The notes below the pieces were generated by a model. It saw nothing but the letters and a program-made list of their open reading frames with translations, did not search any database and was not told the origin of the DNA. From Candidatus Bathyarchaeota archaeon (GTDB taxonomy: Archaea; Thermoproteota; Bathyarchaeia; TCS64), in contig PBSW01000083.1 of the NCBI GenBank assembly GCA_002726865.1, positions 1 to 25,442 of the forward strand: a stretch of DNA of 25,442 bases, written 5' to 3'. Shown here one piece after another: positions 8,285-16,106 of the stretch. Position numbers and translations under genes: made by a program. Numbering within the stretch: position 1 is the first letter of the stretch; every line of letters starts with the position of its first letter.

Positions 8285-9400
8285 CTACTCGTATCCCATC
8301 ATCTCCATCGTGTCGGTGATGAGGTCATCTGAAATGCTCCGTAGGACGGGGGTGCTCCCTATTCCGGTGGGCAACACAAAGTTGATTGTGCCCCCGACAG
8401 CCTTCTTGTCCTTGTGCATGGCAGCCATTATCTTCTCCATAGTCACCTTCGGCGGTTCCAAGTTGAAGCCCAGGGAGCAGAGGACTTCATGCTGTCTCTC
8501 AGCATCACCAGCTTTCAAGAGGTCCATACCGTTCGCTATTTCGGCTGCAACCTCCATACCTAGAGCAATGGCCTCGCCGTGCCTGAGCCCCCCTTCTGAC
8601 TGTATCTCCAGAGCGTGACCAGCCGTGTGACCATAGTTAAGGATAGCCCTTGCGCCCTTTTCCCTTTCATCTTCCTCGATGAGCTTCCCCTTAACGGCAA
8701 CGGAGCGTACCACAACCTCCGAGAGTGCGTCTGGATCAGCCTTCAGCAGCCTGCTCCCCTCAGCCTCTAACAGCCTGAACAGCTCATGGTCGGCGATTAC
8801 CCCGTGCTTCACCACCTCCCCTAGCCCGGAGAGGAGTTCCTTCCTCGGTAGGGTCTTGAGTATCCTAGTGTCCGAGATGACGAGGCTAGGCTGGTAGAAG
8901 GACCCTATCAGGTTTTTTCCCTTAGGGTGGTTAACTGCCGTCTTGCCTCCGTAGCTGCTGTCCACCTGGGCTAGGAGGGTTGTCGGTGCCTGGACAAGGT
9001 GGATGCCCCTCATGTAGATAGCTGCAACAAAGCCGACCAGATCGCCAATAGCGCCCCCTCCCAATGCAATGACGGCTGATCTTCTGTCTAGACCCACATC
9101 GATGAGCTCTCCGAGCAGGGCTCCAGCAACATCCCATGACTTGGCTTTTTCCCCGTCCGGTACATTCACCAATTTGGCTTCAAACCCGGCAGATTTCAGG
9201 GCCGCCTCAAGTGCTTGAACATGATCACCCGGTATACCCTCACTGGTCACAATCGCACATGTCTTAACCAGGGGTAGCCTCTCCCTAATTAGTCGCCCAG
9301 ATATTTTGATTACTCCATCACCTACATAGATGGTGTAGCTCCGCTCTTCGAGGTGAATATCCATCGTGCGGGCGCCGGTCCCGGAGCCCTTCAAAGTCAT
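8285..9400 (-). CDS. aroB: 3-dehydroquinate synthase
   Basis: Cyclises DAHP to 3-dehydroquinate using NAD and a divalent metal. The NAD-binding GGGAIGDLVGF, the substrate block DSSYGGKTAVNHPKGKN, and the metal-site segments NYGHTAGHALE and RHGEAIALGM are all present. From ATG 9400 the protein has 371 residues; the family normally begins near MDIHLEERSYTIYVG, so ATG at 9364 (359 residues) may be the real start. Neither has a convincing ribosome site. It begins 7 bases after the DAHP synthase stop at 9408-9410. Confidence 0.95.
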   Translation of the reverse strand: MTLKGSGTGARTMDIHLEERSYTIYVGDGVIKISGRLIRERLPLVKTCAIVTSEGIPGDHVQALEAALKSAGFEAKLVNVPDGEKAKSWDVAGALLGELIDVGLDRRSAVIALGGGAIGDLVGFVAAIYMRGIHLVQAPTTLLAQVDSSYGGKTAVNHPKGKNLIGSFYQPSLVISDTRILKTLPRKELLSGLGEVVKHGVIADHELFRLLEAEGSRLLKADPDALSEVVVRSVAVKGKLIEEDEREKGARAILNYGHTAGHALEIQSEGGLRHGEAIALGMEVAAEIANGMDLLKAGDAERQHEVLCSLGFNLEPPKVTMEKIMAAMHKDKKAVGGTINFVLPTGIGSTPVLRSISDDLITDTMEMMGYE

Positions 9401-9407
9401 TCTTTCG

Positions 9408-10244
9408 CTACAGCTCCCTTCCCACTGAACTTGCCACTGATCTTAGCTCCCCCATGAGAGTCCTGAACTCTGGCGGTTGAATCGATTGTGGGCCGTCGCA
9501 TAACGCCTCCTCAGGGTTCGGGTGAACCTCTACAATAAGGCCATCAGCTCCAACGGCAACCGCTGCCTTGGACATAGGTGAGATTAGGCTCCGTATTCCA
9601 GTGCCGTGACTCGGATCTGCAATGATTGGGAGATGACTAACCTCTTTTATGATGGCTATAGCGGAGAGATCCATAGTGAACCGGGTCAGCTTTCCGTGTG
9701 TCCTCAATCCCCTCTCGCATAGAATGACATCTGGGTTTCCACCATGGAGAATGTACTCTGCTGCGCTTAGCCATTCCTCTATGGTGTTGGCTAGACCCCG
9801 CTTCAGGAGCACGGGCTTTTTGGCCTTTCCCAGTTTCTTAAGGAGGGGGTAGTTCTGTGAGTTTCTGGCACCTACTTGGAGGACGTCGGCGTACGCTTCA
9901 ACCAGCTCTACCTTGTCGGGTTCCATCACCTCCGTCACAATAGGTAGTCCCGTCTCATCGCGGGCTTCAGCTAGGATCTTCAACCCTTCTTCTCCGAGCC
10001 CTTGGAATCCATAGGGTCTAGTACGGGGCTTGAAGGCGCCTCCTCTCAGCATTGATGCCCCCGCAGCCTTGACGGCTCTGGCTGCATCCAGCAACTGCTC
10101 TCTGGTCTCGACAGAGCAGGGCCCAGCTATCACTGTCACTTTTCTTCCACCCACCTCTCTTCCTCTTACGTTGACAACGGTGTTGTCTCCGTCCGCAATC
10201 TTTACGGCGAGTTTTATTTTTGATGATATCTCTATTCCTACCAT
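9408..10244 (-). CDS. aroF: DAHP synthase, type I-beta
   Basis: Condenses PEP with erythrose 4-phosphate, the first committed step of the shikimate pathway. The barrel carries AGPCSVE (about 40-46), [39 protein letters not shown] and ADPSHGTG, all hallmark segments of the I-beta subfamily found in Thermotoga, Bacillus and Pyrococcus. The roughly 35-residue N-terminal part is too short for a full ferredoxin-like regulatory domain, and no chorismate mutase domain is fused, so allosteric control, if any, must come from another protein. Only 7 bases separate it from the upstream transketolase subunit, matching direct supply of erythrose 4-phosphate. Confidence 0.95.
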   Translation of the reverse strand: MVGIEISSKIKLAVKIADGDNTVVNVRGREVGGRKVTVIAGPCSVETREQLLDAARAVKAAGASMLRGGAFKPRTRPYGFQGLGEEGLKILAEARDETGLPIVTEVMEPDKVELVEAYADVLQVGARNSQNYPLLKKLGKAKKPVLLKRGLANTIEEWLSAAEYILHGGNPDVILCERGLRTHGKLTRFTMDLSAIAIIKEVSHLPIIADPSHGTGIRSLISPMSKAAVAVGADGLIVEVHPNPEEALCDGPQSIQPPEFRTLMGELRSVASSVGREL

Positions 10245-10251
10245 TTCTCAT

Positions 10252-11190
10252 TCATTTCCTCTCGATTATTCTGCGGACGGCTTCCGCTATCGTATCTGAG
10301 GTTAGCCCCACGTGGGATAGGAGCTCGGGGTAGCTTCTGCTGGACTCCCCAAAATGGTCTTTTATTCCGATCCTTTCCATTGGCGTGGGAATAGTCTCCA
10401 CGAGGATTTCGGCCACAGCACTCCCTAATCCCCCTATAATACTATGCTCCTCGGCCGTGACGATGGCCCCTGTCTCCCTAGCCGCCCTCTCAATAGCCCC
10501 CGCGTCTAGGGGCTTCACAGTGTGCATATCGATCACTCTGACGTCTATTTCTTCCCCTATGAGCCTTTCCGCGGCCGTCAATGCCAGGGAGAGCATGATC
10601 CCGTTTGCAACGATAGTCGCGTCGGAGCCATCCCGCAGGACATTGGCTCTCCCCATCTCGAAATCGATGTCTTCACCATATACTGTGGGCGTTAAGCCCC
10701 TCATCAGCCTAAGGTAAACTTGGCCCCTGTAATCTATGGCATCCTTGAGGGCCTCGACGGCGGATGGCGCGTCCCCCGGCACTACAACTCGAATGTTGGG
10801 GATCGTCCTCATAAGAGCGACGTCTCCGTACATCTGGTGGGACTCCCCGTCTGCGTGAGGGGAGAGGCCCGCATGGGTGCCTACAATTTTTGCGTTAAGC
10901 CCCTGGCGGGCGATGCTGTTGGCGATCTGCTCAAATCCCCTTCCGATGATGAACATCGCGAACCCGACGGCTACTGGGGTCTTTCCAGATGCGGCGAGGC
11001 CGGCAGCGATCCCTAGCATGTCCTGTTCGCTTATTCCCACCCGGATGAATCTCGAGGGGAAGGTCTCGGCGAAATATGTGGTTTTGGTAGAGGAGGCAAC
11101 GTCGGGGTCTAGGACCACGATGTCTTCACGCTCCCGACCCAGTTCCACGAGGGTTCTCCCAAAGCTCTCGAGTTGTGACGACTGCTCCAT
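10252..11190 (-). CDS. Transketolase, C-terminal subunit
   Basis: This subunit supplies the pyrimidine-binding and C-terminal domains of a split transketolase. It has the VGISEQDMLGIAAGLA segment, whose Glu activates the thiamine diphosphate cofactor, plus AGLSPHADGESHQ and the C-terminal EEHSIIGGLGSAVAE. With the N-terminal subunit just upstream it transfers two-carbon units between sugars, making erythrose 4-phosphate for DAHP synthase. I prefer ATG 11190 because AGGTGA, a near-perfect ribosome site, lies 5 bases before it; GTG 11199 in the same frame lies within that site. Confidence 0.95.
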   Translation of the reverse strand: MEQSSQLESFGRTLVELGREREDIVVLDPDVASSTKTTYFAETFPSRFIRVGISEQDMLGIAAGLAASGKTPVAVGFAMFIIGRGFEQIANSIARQGLNAKIVGTHAGLSPHADGESHQMYGDVALMRTIPNIRVVVPGDAPSAVEALKDAIDYRGQVYLRLMRGLTPTVYGEDIDFEMGRANVLRDGSDATIVANGIMLSLALTAAERLIGEEIDVRVIDMHTVKPLDAGAIERAARETGAIVTAEEHSIIGGLGSAVAEILVETIPTPMERIGIKDHFGESSRSYPELLSHVGLTSDTIAEAVRRIIERK

Positions 11191-11199
11191 CTGATTCAC

Positions 11200-12351
11200 C
11201 TATGCGAGCTCTGCGAGGGCTCTGGCGAGTTCTAAAGCGTCGGGAACGGCCTTGCTGAACTTGTTTCCCTCCATGAATGAGACTCCTTTCCCTTTGGTTG
11301 TTCTAGCGATGATGACGTTGGGCTTCCCTTTTGTGAGGGCACAAACGTCGAGGGCGTCCAGGATGCTAGGGGGATCGTTTCCGTCAGCTTCCACGACCTC
11401 CCACCCGAAGGACTTCCATTTCTCCCCGACGGGCTCGAGGGCCTTGATCTCCTCGGTCCTCCCTGAGAGCTGGAACTTATTTCTATCCACAATAGCAACG
11501 AGATTGTCGAGTTTATAGTGCCCACCTGTAAGGGCGGCTTCCCAGATCTGCCCTTCATTGAGTTCCCCGTCCCCAATGATGGTGTAGATCTTGTGGATAG
11601 CCCCATCCATCTTAGCCGCGAGAGCCATCCCTACTGCGATGGAGAGTCCCTGACCCAGTGATCCCGTGCTCGCGTCGACCCCTGGGATGGTTTTCTCGGG
11701 ATGGCCCTGAAGGAGGCCACCTAGCTTCCTAAGAGAGTTCAGCTCATCAGGGGGAAAGTAACCTGCCTCGGCTAGGATGGCGTACAGAGCTGGGGCGGCG
11801 TGCCCTTTGCTGAGGACGAGGCGATCCCTCTCCTCCCATTCTGGGTTAGTAGGGTCGTGTCGCATCTTAACAAAATAGAGGACCGCGAGGATGTCGATGG
11901 TCGATAGGCTAGCCCCGAGATGTCCCGATCCCGCCTCTGCTACCATCCGGAGAACCTTTTGCCTGAGGCCCTTAAGGACAGAACCTAATGGCCTTAGTCC
12001 CGTCGCAGTCTTGACCATGTTCCCCAGAATGGAGGTCTCCTCCCCGTCCGTCAGGTTGGCAATGAATCGCCCGAGCTCCGTGAGCTCCACCCCGGAGAAT
12101 TCGGACCCCTCCCCGTAGGTTATAAGGTTCATTTCTTTGAGGATCTGGGCATTCATCCTGAGGGTTGAGAGAGAAATGTTGTATTTCTTGGAGATGTTAC
12201 GGAGAACCGAAGTGATAGAGGTCGGAACCTGTGGTATGTGGGAGAGTATCAGGACCTGATTTTTGTTAACAGTCTTTAGAATAATTCGACGAAGGGCCTC
12301 TAGCTGGCCATTGGATATTGAAATTGGTGAATTTATGCCACCACCGGACAT
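11200..12351 (-). CDS. Transketolase, N-terminal subunit, fused to an N-terminal winged-helix domain
   Basis: Residues from about 120 to the end are a normal archaeal transketolase N-terminal subunit: EAGSGHLGASLS, KGHAAPALYA, VDASTGSLGQGL and the thiamine-diphosphate motif GDGELNEG (about 260-267) followed 24 residues later by the expected Asn. The first 120 residues are extra. They contain a helix-turn-helix (NISKKYNISLSTLRMNAQIL) and a probable wing ending in VELTELGRFIANL, so they look like a DNA-binding winged-helix domain. The start is ATG 12351, with GGAG 9 bases upstream; TTG 12360 is too close to that site. It heads the aromatic biosynthesis genes and may regulate them, which is inference from the fusion. 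Confidence 0.93.
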   Translation of the reverse strand: MSGGGINSPISISNGQLEALRRIILKTVNKNQVLILSHIPQVPTSITSVLRNISKKYNISLSTLRMNAQILKEMNLITYGEGSEFSGVELTELGRFIANLTDGEETSILGNMVKTATGLRPLGSVLKGLRQKVLRMVAEAGSGHLGASLSTIDILAVLYFVKMRHDPTNPEWEERDRLVLSKGHAAPALYAILAEAGYFPPDELNSLRKLGGLLQGHPEKTIPGVDASTGSLGQGLSIAVGMALAAKMDGAIHKIYTIIGDGELNEGQIWEAALTGGHYKLDNLVAIVDRNKFQLSGRTEEIKALEPVGEKWKSFGWEVVEADGNDPPSILDALDVCALTKGKPNVIIARTTKGKGVSFMEGNKFSKAVPDALELARALAELA

Positions 12352-12367
12352 GAAAATCAACTCCAGA

Positions 12368-12377
12368 TATTATTTAA
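12368..12377 (-). promoter_or_regulatory. Possible TATA box ahead of the transketolase genes
   Basis: The minus strand reads TTAAATAATA here, in the 54-base gap between the ACT gene and the transketolase start. A transcript start about 26 bases on would fall at or just inside the ATG at 12351, giving a leaderless or very short-leader message. It may be an internal promoter of a longer operon. Confidence 0.35.
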
Positions 12378-12405
12378 GGTTAATGGGCAGCCGGAAATGA
12401 CCAAG

Positions 12406-13227
12406 TCACTTCCAGCCTAAGGGCTCCACGTCAAAGGTAAATATATTGGCCATCTCCTCCGCCTTCTCCCGGAGCTCCTTAAGGGTTCCCACCACGAGGT
12501 TCCCATAACTTGTCCAGACGCCAGCAGATTCCTCGTGGTGTAACTCATCGAGGGCGTTGAGGTTCACCTGCGTCCCTATGAGCCCGGCGAGCTTGTTGAG
12601 GCTCCCGGGTACATCATTGAGCTTCGCGGTGATCTTCACAAGCTTTTCCCCTTCTGGGTAAAAGTCTATGAACAACGCCTGTATCCTGGGCCAAGCCTTA
12701 AGGATAACGTGGGATCTAGGCCCTGTGGTTCTCCCAGAGAGCTCCGGTAGGAGAAGATAGAGTTTCTCCTCCTTGCTCCCCTCGATCCGATACGTCTCAA
12801 TGAGATCGAAGGCTCTGGGAAAGAGCTCGGTGATCTCTCTGGAGGCAACAAAACCCCCCATCTCTTCGATCTCTTCGGCTACAGAGTCTGGATCGGAGTC
12901 GACTCCTTGGAAGTCTGCGATAAACTCCGAGACCCAGATGTTCCCGAATCCAAAGGCCCCCCCGCTCAGAATGTTAACTCTCTTTTCTGAGAAAAGGGAA
13001 GTCATGGATGCAAGGGAGCCCCTAATGTCTTCGAGGAAGACCCTGTAGTAGATAGTCCGGGGGGTCAGTTTGAGAGAAGAGATGAATAGACGCTTTGAGC
13101 CCTTATCTTCTACACCAAACAATGTCTGTCCAGGGAAGAAGCTCAGGGCGTTGCCAACCCTCTCCTCTATGAGGACTCTCCAGCCCTCTTCGGTTGGCTC
13201 AACTGTAGAGTGACCACAAATAATCAT
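12406..13227 (-). CDS. Tandem ACT-domain protein, putative amino-acid sensor
   Basis: A 273-residue soluble protein with two ACT-like units. The first, about 58-125, starts TIYYRVFLEDIRGSLASM; the second, about 195-265, starts LVKITAKLNDVPGSLNKLA. Both have the D-x-x-G-S-L loop where ACT domains bind amino acids. No catalytic or DNA-binding domain is visible; the first 55 and the middle 70 residues are unassigned. It lies between rpiA and the transketolase genes on the same strand, so an aromatic amino-acid sensor controlling the pathway enzymes or the winged-helix transketolase is plausible, but this is inference. GAGG sits 7 bases before the ATG. It could instead be a general ACT protein with unrelated ligands. 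Confidence 0.8.
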   Translation of the reverse strand: MIICGHSTVEPTEEGWRVLIEERVGNALSFFPGQTLFGVEDKGSKRLFISSLKLTPRTIYYRVFLEDIRGSLASMTSLFSEKRVNILSGGAFGFGNIWVSEFIADFQGVDSDPDSVAEEIEEMGGFVASREITELFPRAFDLIETYRIEGSKEEKLYLLLPELSGRTTGPRSHVILKAWPRIQALFIDFYPEGEKLVKITAKLNDVPGSLNKLAGLIGTQVNLNALDELHHEESAGVWTSYGNLVVGTLKELREKAEEMANIFTFDVEPLGWK

Positions 13228-13266
13228 AATAATTCCTCTGCGAGATGTATGAAGGATAGGGTTATT

Positions 13267-13277
13267 GATATTTTAGC
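13267..13277 (-). promoter_or_regulatory. Probable TATA box for the ACT gene and aromatic operon
   Basis: The minus strand reads GCTAAAATATC. Start of transcription about 26 bases on, near 13245, would leave a leader of about 18 bases that includes the GAGG ribosome site for the ATG at 13227. Confidence 0.45.
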
Positions 13278-13325
13278 GTTCCCAGTCCAGGCTGCAGTCC
13301 GATTTTCCTTCAGGGGAGATGGGTT

Positions 13326-13333
13326 AAAACAAA
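13326..13333 (-). terminator. Oligo-T stretch after rpiA
   Basis: The minus strand reads TTTGTTTT four bases after the rpiA stop. This could end the coiled-coil/rpiA transcript before the ACT gene promoter, or only partly do so. Confidence 0.35.
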
Positions 13334-13336
13334 TCT

Positions 13337-14023
13337 CTATTTTTCCATTTTCCTAAGGCCGTCCGGGGTACCAACATATGCCATGTCCGCAAAGCCCAGA
13401 AATAACCCGGTTTCAAGGACCCCTGGGATGGACTTTAACTCCCGCTCAAGCCAAGGCGGATCTTCTATCGGCCCGAAATCTGCATCCAGAAGAAAGTTGC
13501 CGTTGTCCGTAGTCATCTTTCCCCGCTTCCCTCTTCTTAGGGTTACTGAGGCCCCAAGTCTTCCGACTCGGTCAGCTGCTGGCGCCGCTGAGAATGGCAG
13601 GATTTCGAGGGGTAGCGGAAATCCCGTACCAAGTTGCTCCACGATCTTCCTTTCATCCGCGATGAGGATGTATGTTTTCGAGGCGGAAGCTACAATTTTC
13701 TCTCTAAGGAGCGCGCCTCCTCCGCCCTTAATGGCGTTGAGGTTTCCATCGATTAGGTCTGCACCGTCAATGCACAATGAGAGTTCCGGGTGGTCATCCA
13801 GGGTTGTCAGAGGGATTCCTACCTCTTTGGCGTCTGCGGACGTCTGAATGCTCGTAGGGACGCCTAGGATATCGGTGAGTCGACCTGAGTTTAGAAATGA
13901 CCCAATGATCTCGATCATGTATTTGGCCGTGCTGCCTGTCCCAAGACCTATGACTGTTCCGCTTTCGACGTGTTGAGCCGCAGCTTCAGCTGCCCTTCGC
14001 TTAGCTCCGGCGATCCAGCTCAA
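13337..14023 (-). CDS. rpiA: Ribose-5-phosphate isomerase A
   Basis: Interconverts ribose 5-phosphate and ribulose 5-phosphate. The family motifs are GLGTGSTA (about 26-33), DGADLIDGNLNAIKGGGGA with the catalytic Asp and Lys, and ADERKIV. The length of 228 is typical. The start is TTG at 14023, chosen because GAGGTGA lies four bases before it and because it gives the family N-terminus. The stop of the coiled-coil gene falls 9 bases upstream. Next to transketolase it makes sense as a supplier of pentose phosphate for erythrose 4-phosphate synthesis in an organism that may lack the oxidative pentose pathway; that last point is inference. Confidence 0.95.
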   Translation of the reverse strand: MSWIAGAKRRAAEAAAQHVESGTVIGLGTGSTAKYMIEIIGSFLNSGRLTDILGVPTSIQTSADAKEVGIPLTTLDDHPELSLCIDGADLIDGNLNAIKGGGGALLREKIVASASKTYILIADERKIVEQLGTGFPLPLEILPFSAAPAADRVGRLGASVTLRRGKRGKMTTDNGNFLLDADFGPIEDPPWLERELKSIPGVLETGLFLGFADMAYVGTPDGLRKMEK

Positions 14024-14032
14024 AAAGTCACC

Positions 14033-14794
14033 TCAGACTTCAAGTTCAAGCCTATCGAGCTCCTCGAGCTCCTTGATAACCTCTCCCCTGAGTTTCTCCA
14101 GTCTAGCATCAACATCGGATCGAGGACTTCTGTGCTTGGGTTGATTTTCGTCTCCCGCTTCTCCAGCCTCGTTCTCTCCATCGGGCTCTGTTTCTTCCTT
14201 TTCCCTTTCAACAGATGTTCTCTGGATCCGAGTTTTAGCTTTCTCGGCCCTCCCCGTTATCTTGAGCTCCTCCATTATGGAGTCAATGCGGCTCTGAGTG
14301 CTGTTGAGTGTGGCCTCAAACTTTTTCACGATATCTTCCCTTATCAACTCGAGCTCATGGAGAGAGACGACGAGCTCTGCCTGCTCCAGCTCCTCGTTTA
14401 CCTTCTTCAAATCGCCCTCGTATCCCTTTGAGAGGTCCGCTCTCTCATCCGCTGTGATCTCTCCGTCATCCTCTGCCTCGAACAGTCGTTTTAGGGTGAG
14501 ACTGAGCAGCTCGCTCTGAAGCGTAAGGGTTCTGATTTTGCTCTGGGCGCTGTTGATGTCCCCCCTCTTTAGACTGCGTTTTGGCGTGGGGGTTCTATAC
14601 CCTCTCGATCCGAGCCGTGGCTCTCTAAGGCTCGTCGACGCATACTCTCTCTTGGGGTGAGTTTGAGATCTCTCCCTTCGCAGGACGCTCTGGCCACCGT
14701 TGCTCGCTCTCAAAAAGAGGTAAACCGCTAAAACCGCAACTATTCCAGCTACTATACCCACGGAAATATCCCAGGTGCTGAAGAGCGGCTCCAT
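14033..14794 (-). CDS. Membrane-anchored coiled-coil protein, unknown function
   Basis: Not recognised. It is a 253-residue protein with one N-terminal membrane helix (about 11-28), a basic, Ser/Arg/Pro-rich linker (about 33-75), a long charged helical region (about 80-185) likely to form a coiled coil, an acidic low-complexity stretch (about 200-220) and a C-terminal Leu/Glu helix. No catalytic motif is visible. A short leader and strong TATA box precede it. Translational coupling to rpiA (9-base gap holding the rpiA ribosome site) suggests co-expression, though a functional link to sugar metabolism is not evident. A structural or scaffold role at the membrane is possible. Confidence 0.7.
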   Translation of the reverse strand: MEPLFSTWDISVGIVAGIVAVLAVYLFLRASNGGQSVLRRERSQTHPKREYASTSLREPRLGSRGYRTPTPKRSLKRGDINSAQSKIRTLTLQSELLSLTLKRLFEAEDDGEITADERADLSKGYEGDLKKVNEELEQAELVVSLHELELIREDIVKKFEATLNSTQSRIDSIMEELKITGRAEKAKTRIQRTSVEREKEETEPDGENEAGEAGDENQPKHRSPRSDVDARLEKLRGEVIKELEELDRLELEV

Positions 14795-14821
14795 TCTTAC
14801 TCATTTTCCTTAAATAGCCGA

Positions 14822-14831
14822 TTATATATAA
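14822..14831 (-). promoter_or_regulatory. TATA box for the coiled-coil/rpiA transcript
   Basis: The minus strand reads TTATATATAA, an excellent archaeal TATA box. The predicted transcript start near 14800 is only about 6 bases before the ATG at 14794, so the message may be nearly leaderless. Confidence 0.6.
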
Positions 14832-14993
14832 GCCTGAGCCCGCGATGCCCCCTTTTTGGAGCTGTCTCTCCAGGAGGAAATGTTTTTGGGTACAGTAGAG
14901 GAGATCTCCATCGGAGGTTGCAGCCCTTGAGACTCCGGTGGATAAAACGTTATCCCTTCCAAAGATCATTCGTGATCGAGGCACTGATCCTGA

Positions 14994-15935
14994 GTGACGT
15001 TATTGAGTGATGCAGAAGAGAATCGGCCCCTAAGGCTCGGCAAAGTGAGCCGAGAGGTGCTGGAGCGATCGGTATTCCCTTACCTACCCCTGACCAATAC
15101 CCCACGTCTGGACGGAGGAGTAATACGATGCAAGGACGGAGTCGTCATCGCTCACAACCCCTCTATAGGTGTGCCGCTAGACTCCCTAGGTTTCTTTGCA
15201 TTCCACTACGCTGCATCTAATGTCGCGGCCCGCTTCGCCCGTCCACAGCATCTAGTGACCGGCTTGTACCTTCCAGTGGGATCGGATGAAAAAGATCTTA
15301 AGACTATCGCTAGAGGCCTTGGAGACGAGGCGAGGAGATATGGCGTCACGGTTGTTGCAGGGCATACTGCGACCTACTCGGGGATCACGGCGCCTTTTGT
15401 GATGTCAACTTGTCTCGGGGAAAGCGTTGTGACTCCTGCTGACCCAGCTCCTGGAGATGCCGTCTATATCGTTGGTGAGATCGGGGGTGAGGCCATATGG
15501 CTCAAGGAGGTATCTTTATGTGCCAGCGGCGATGAATGGAAGTCCTTCACGCCGCTTCCAATCATACTAAGATTGCAGGGGGTTGACGGCGTGACTCTAA
15601 TACATGACATATCAGAAGGCGGGGGGAAGAGAGCCCTGCTGGAGGTCTCCGAGGTCCTCGGCGTGAGGTTGGATTTGACGACCTATGATGTCCGTTTAGC
15701 AGAGGGTGTCCTGAGCCTAGGGGAGGACCCCTTGAGGTTACCAACATACGGAGCCCTGGTAGTCCTGAGCAGCTCGGGGGAGGCCGTCGAGGCATCTTGC
15801 GAGGCATTTGATGTGCCATGCTCTAAGATTGGTGTAGTTGAGGAGGGGAAGGGACTCGTCGTGAACGGCGAGACAGTTGGGCATTTAGATCGAGTGGGCC
15901 TCGATAGGTTATACGGAACCTTCCGGGATCAGTGA
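14994..15935 (+). CDS. AIR-synthase-related protein (PurM/HypE/ThiL superfamily)
   Basis: A 313-residue protein with the two-domain PurM-like layout: an N-terminal ATP-binding half with LDGGVIRCKDGVVI, a central AGHTATYSG that replaces the usual GGDT-type block, PAPGDAVYIVG starting the second half, and HDISEGGGKRALLEVSEVLGV, the equivalent of the DPTRGG segment of HypE. The general reaction of the superfamily is ATP-dependent activation of a carbonyl, thio-acid or phosphate group, but the GDD metal motif of ThiL is not obvious. It lies just before the TPP riboswitch and thiT on the same strand, which raises but does not prove a thiamine role. The start is GTG 14994 or TTG 15003; the ribosome site is weak. 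Confidence 0.75.
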   Translation: MTLLSDAEENRPLRLGKVSREVLERSVFPYLPLTNTPRLDGGVIRCKDGVVIAHNPSIGVPLDSLGFFAFHYAASNVAARFARPQHLVTGLYLPVGSDEKDLKTIARGLGDEARRYGVTVVAGHTATYSGITAPFVMSTCLGESVVTPADPAPGDAVYIVGEIGGEAIWLKEVSLCASGDEWKSFTPLPIILRLQGVDGVTLIHDISEGGGKRALLEVSEVLGVRLDLTTYDVRLAEGVLSLGEDPLRLPTYGALVVLSSSGEAVEASCEAFDVPCSKIGVVEEGKGLVVNGETVGHLDRVGLDRLYGTFRDQ

Positions 15936-15982
15936 GTAGCTCAAGTATCTCGATGCCTTTTCACCTCTATCAGCGAGGGATT

Positions 15983-15992
15983 AACTTTTAAG
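15983..15992 (+). promoter_or_regulatory. Likely TATA box for the thiT riboswitch transcript
   Basis: AACTTTTAAG lies here after purine-rich GAGGGA that could serve as BRE. A start about 26 bases on falls at about 16012-16014, exactly where the first strand of the riboswitch closing helix begins. Confidence 0.45.
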
Positions 15993-16010
15993 TCCTTAAC
16001 AATGTGAGAC

Positions 16011-16105
16011 CACTTGAAGGGGGAGCTGGATAGTGGCCCGGCTGAGAGGACAGTAAATGTCGACCCTTTGAACCTGACCCGGGTAATACTGGCGGAGGAA
16101 TGAAG
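16011..16105 (+). promoter_or_regulatory. TPP riboswitch (THI element) controlling thiT
   Basis: The conserved THI-box parts occur in order: GGGGGAGC (16019-16026), GGCTGAGA (16040-16047), ACCCTTTGAACCTGA (16063-16077), GGGTAATACTGGCG (16081-16094) and AGGAA (16096-16100). A small optional stem (GACA/TGTC) lies between the second and third. A closing helix can form between about 16013-16017 and 16101-16105, with one mismatch. The thiT Shine-Dalgarno GGAGG (16094-16098) is part of the conserved 3' end of the aptamer, eight bases before the ATG. TPP binding should therefore hide the ribosome site directly without a separate expression platform; this mechanism is inferred. Confidence 0.95.
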
Positions 16106-16106
16106 A

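Noticed and set aside
14994..15935. Calling this gene thiL because of the neighbouring thiT and riboswitch
   Set aside because: The ThiL metal-binding motifs are not evident and the C-terminal block looks closer to HypE, so only the superfamily is assigned.
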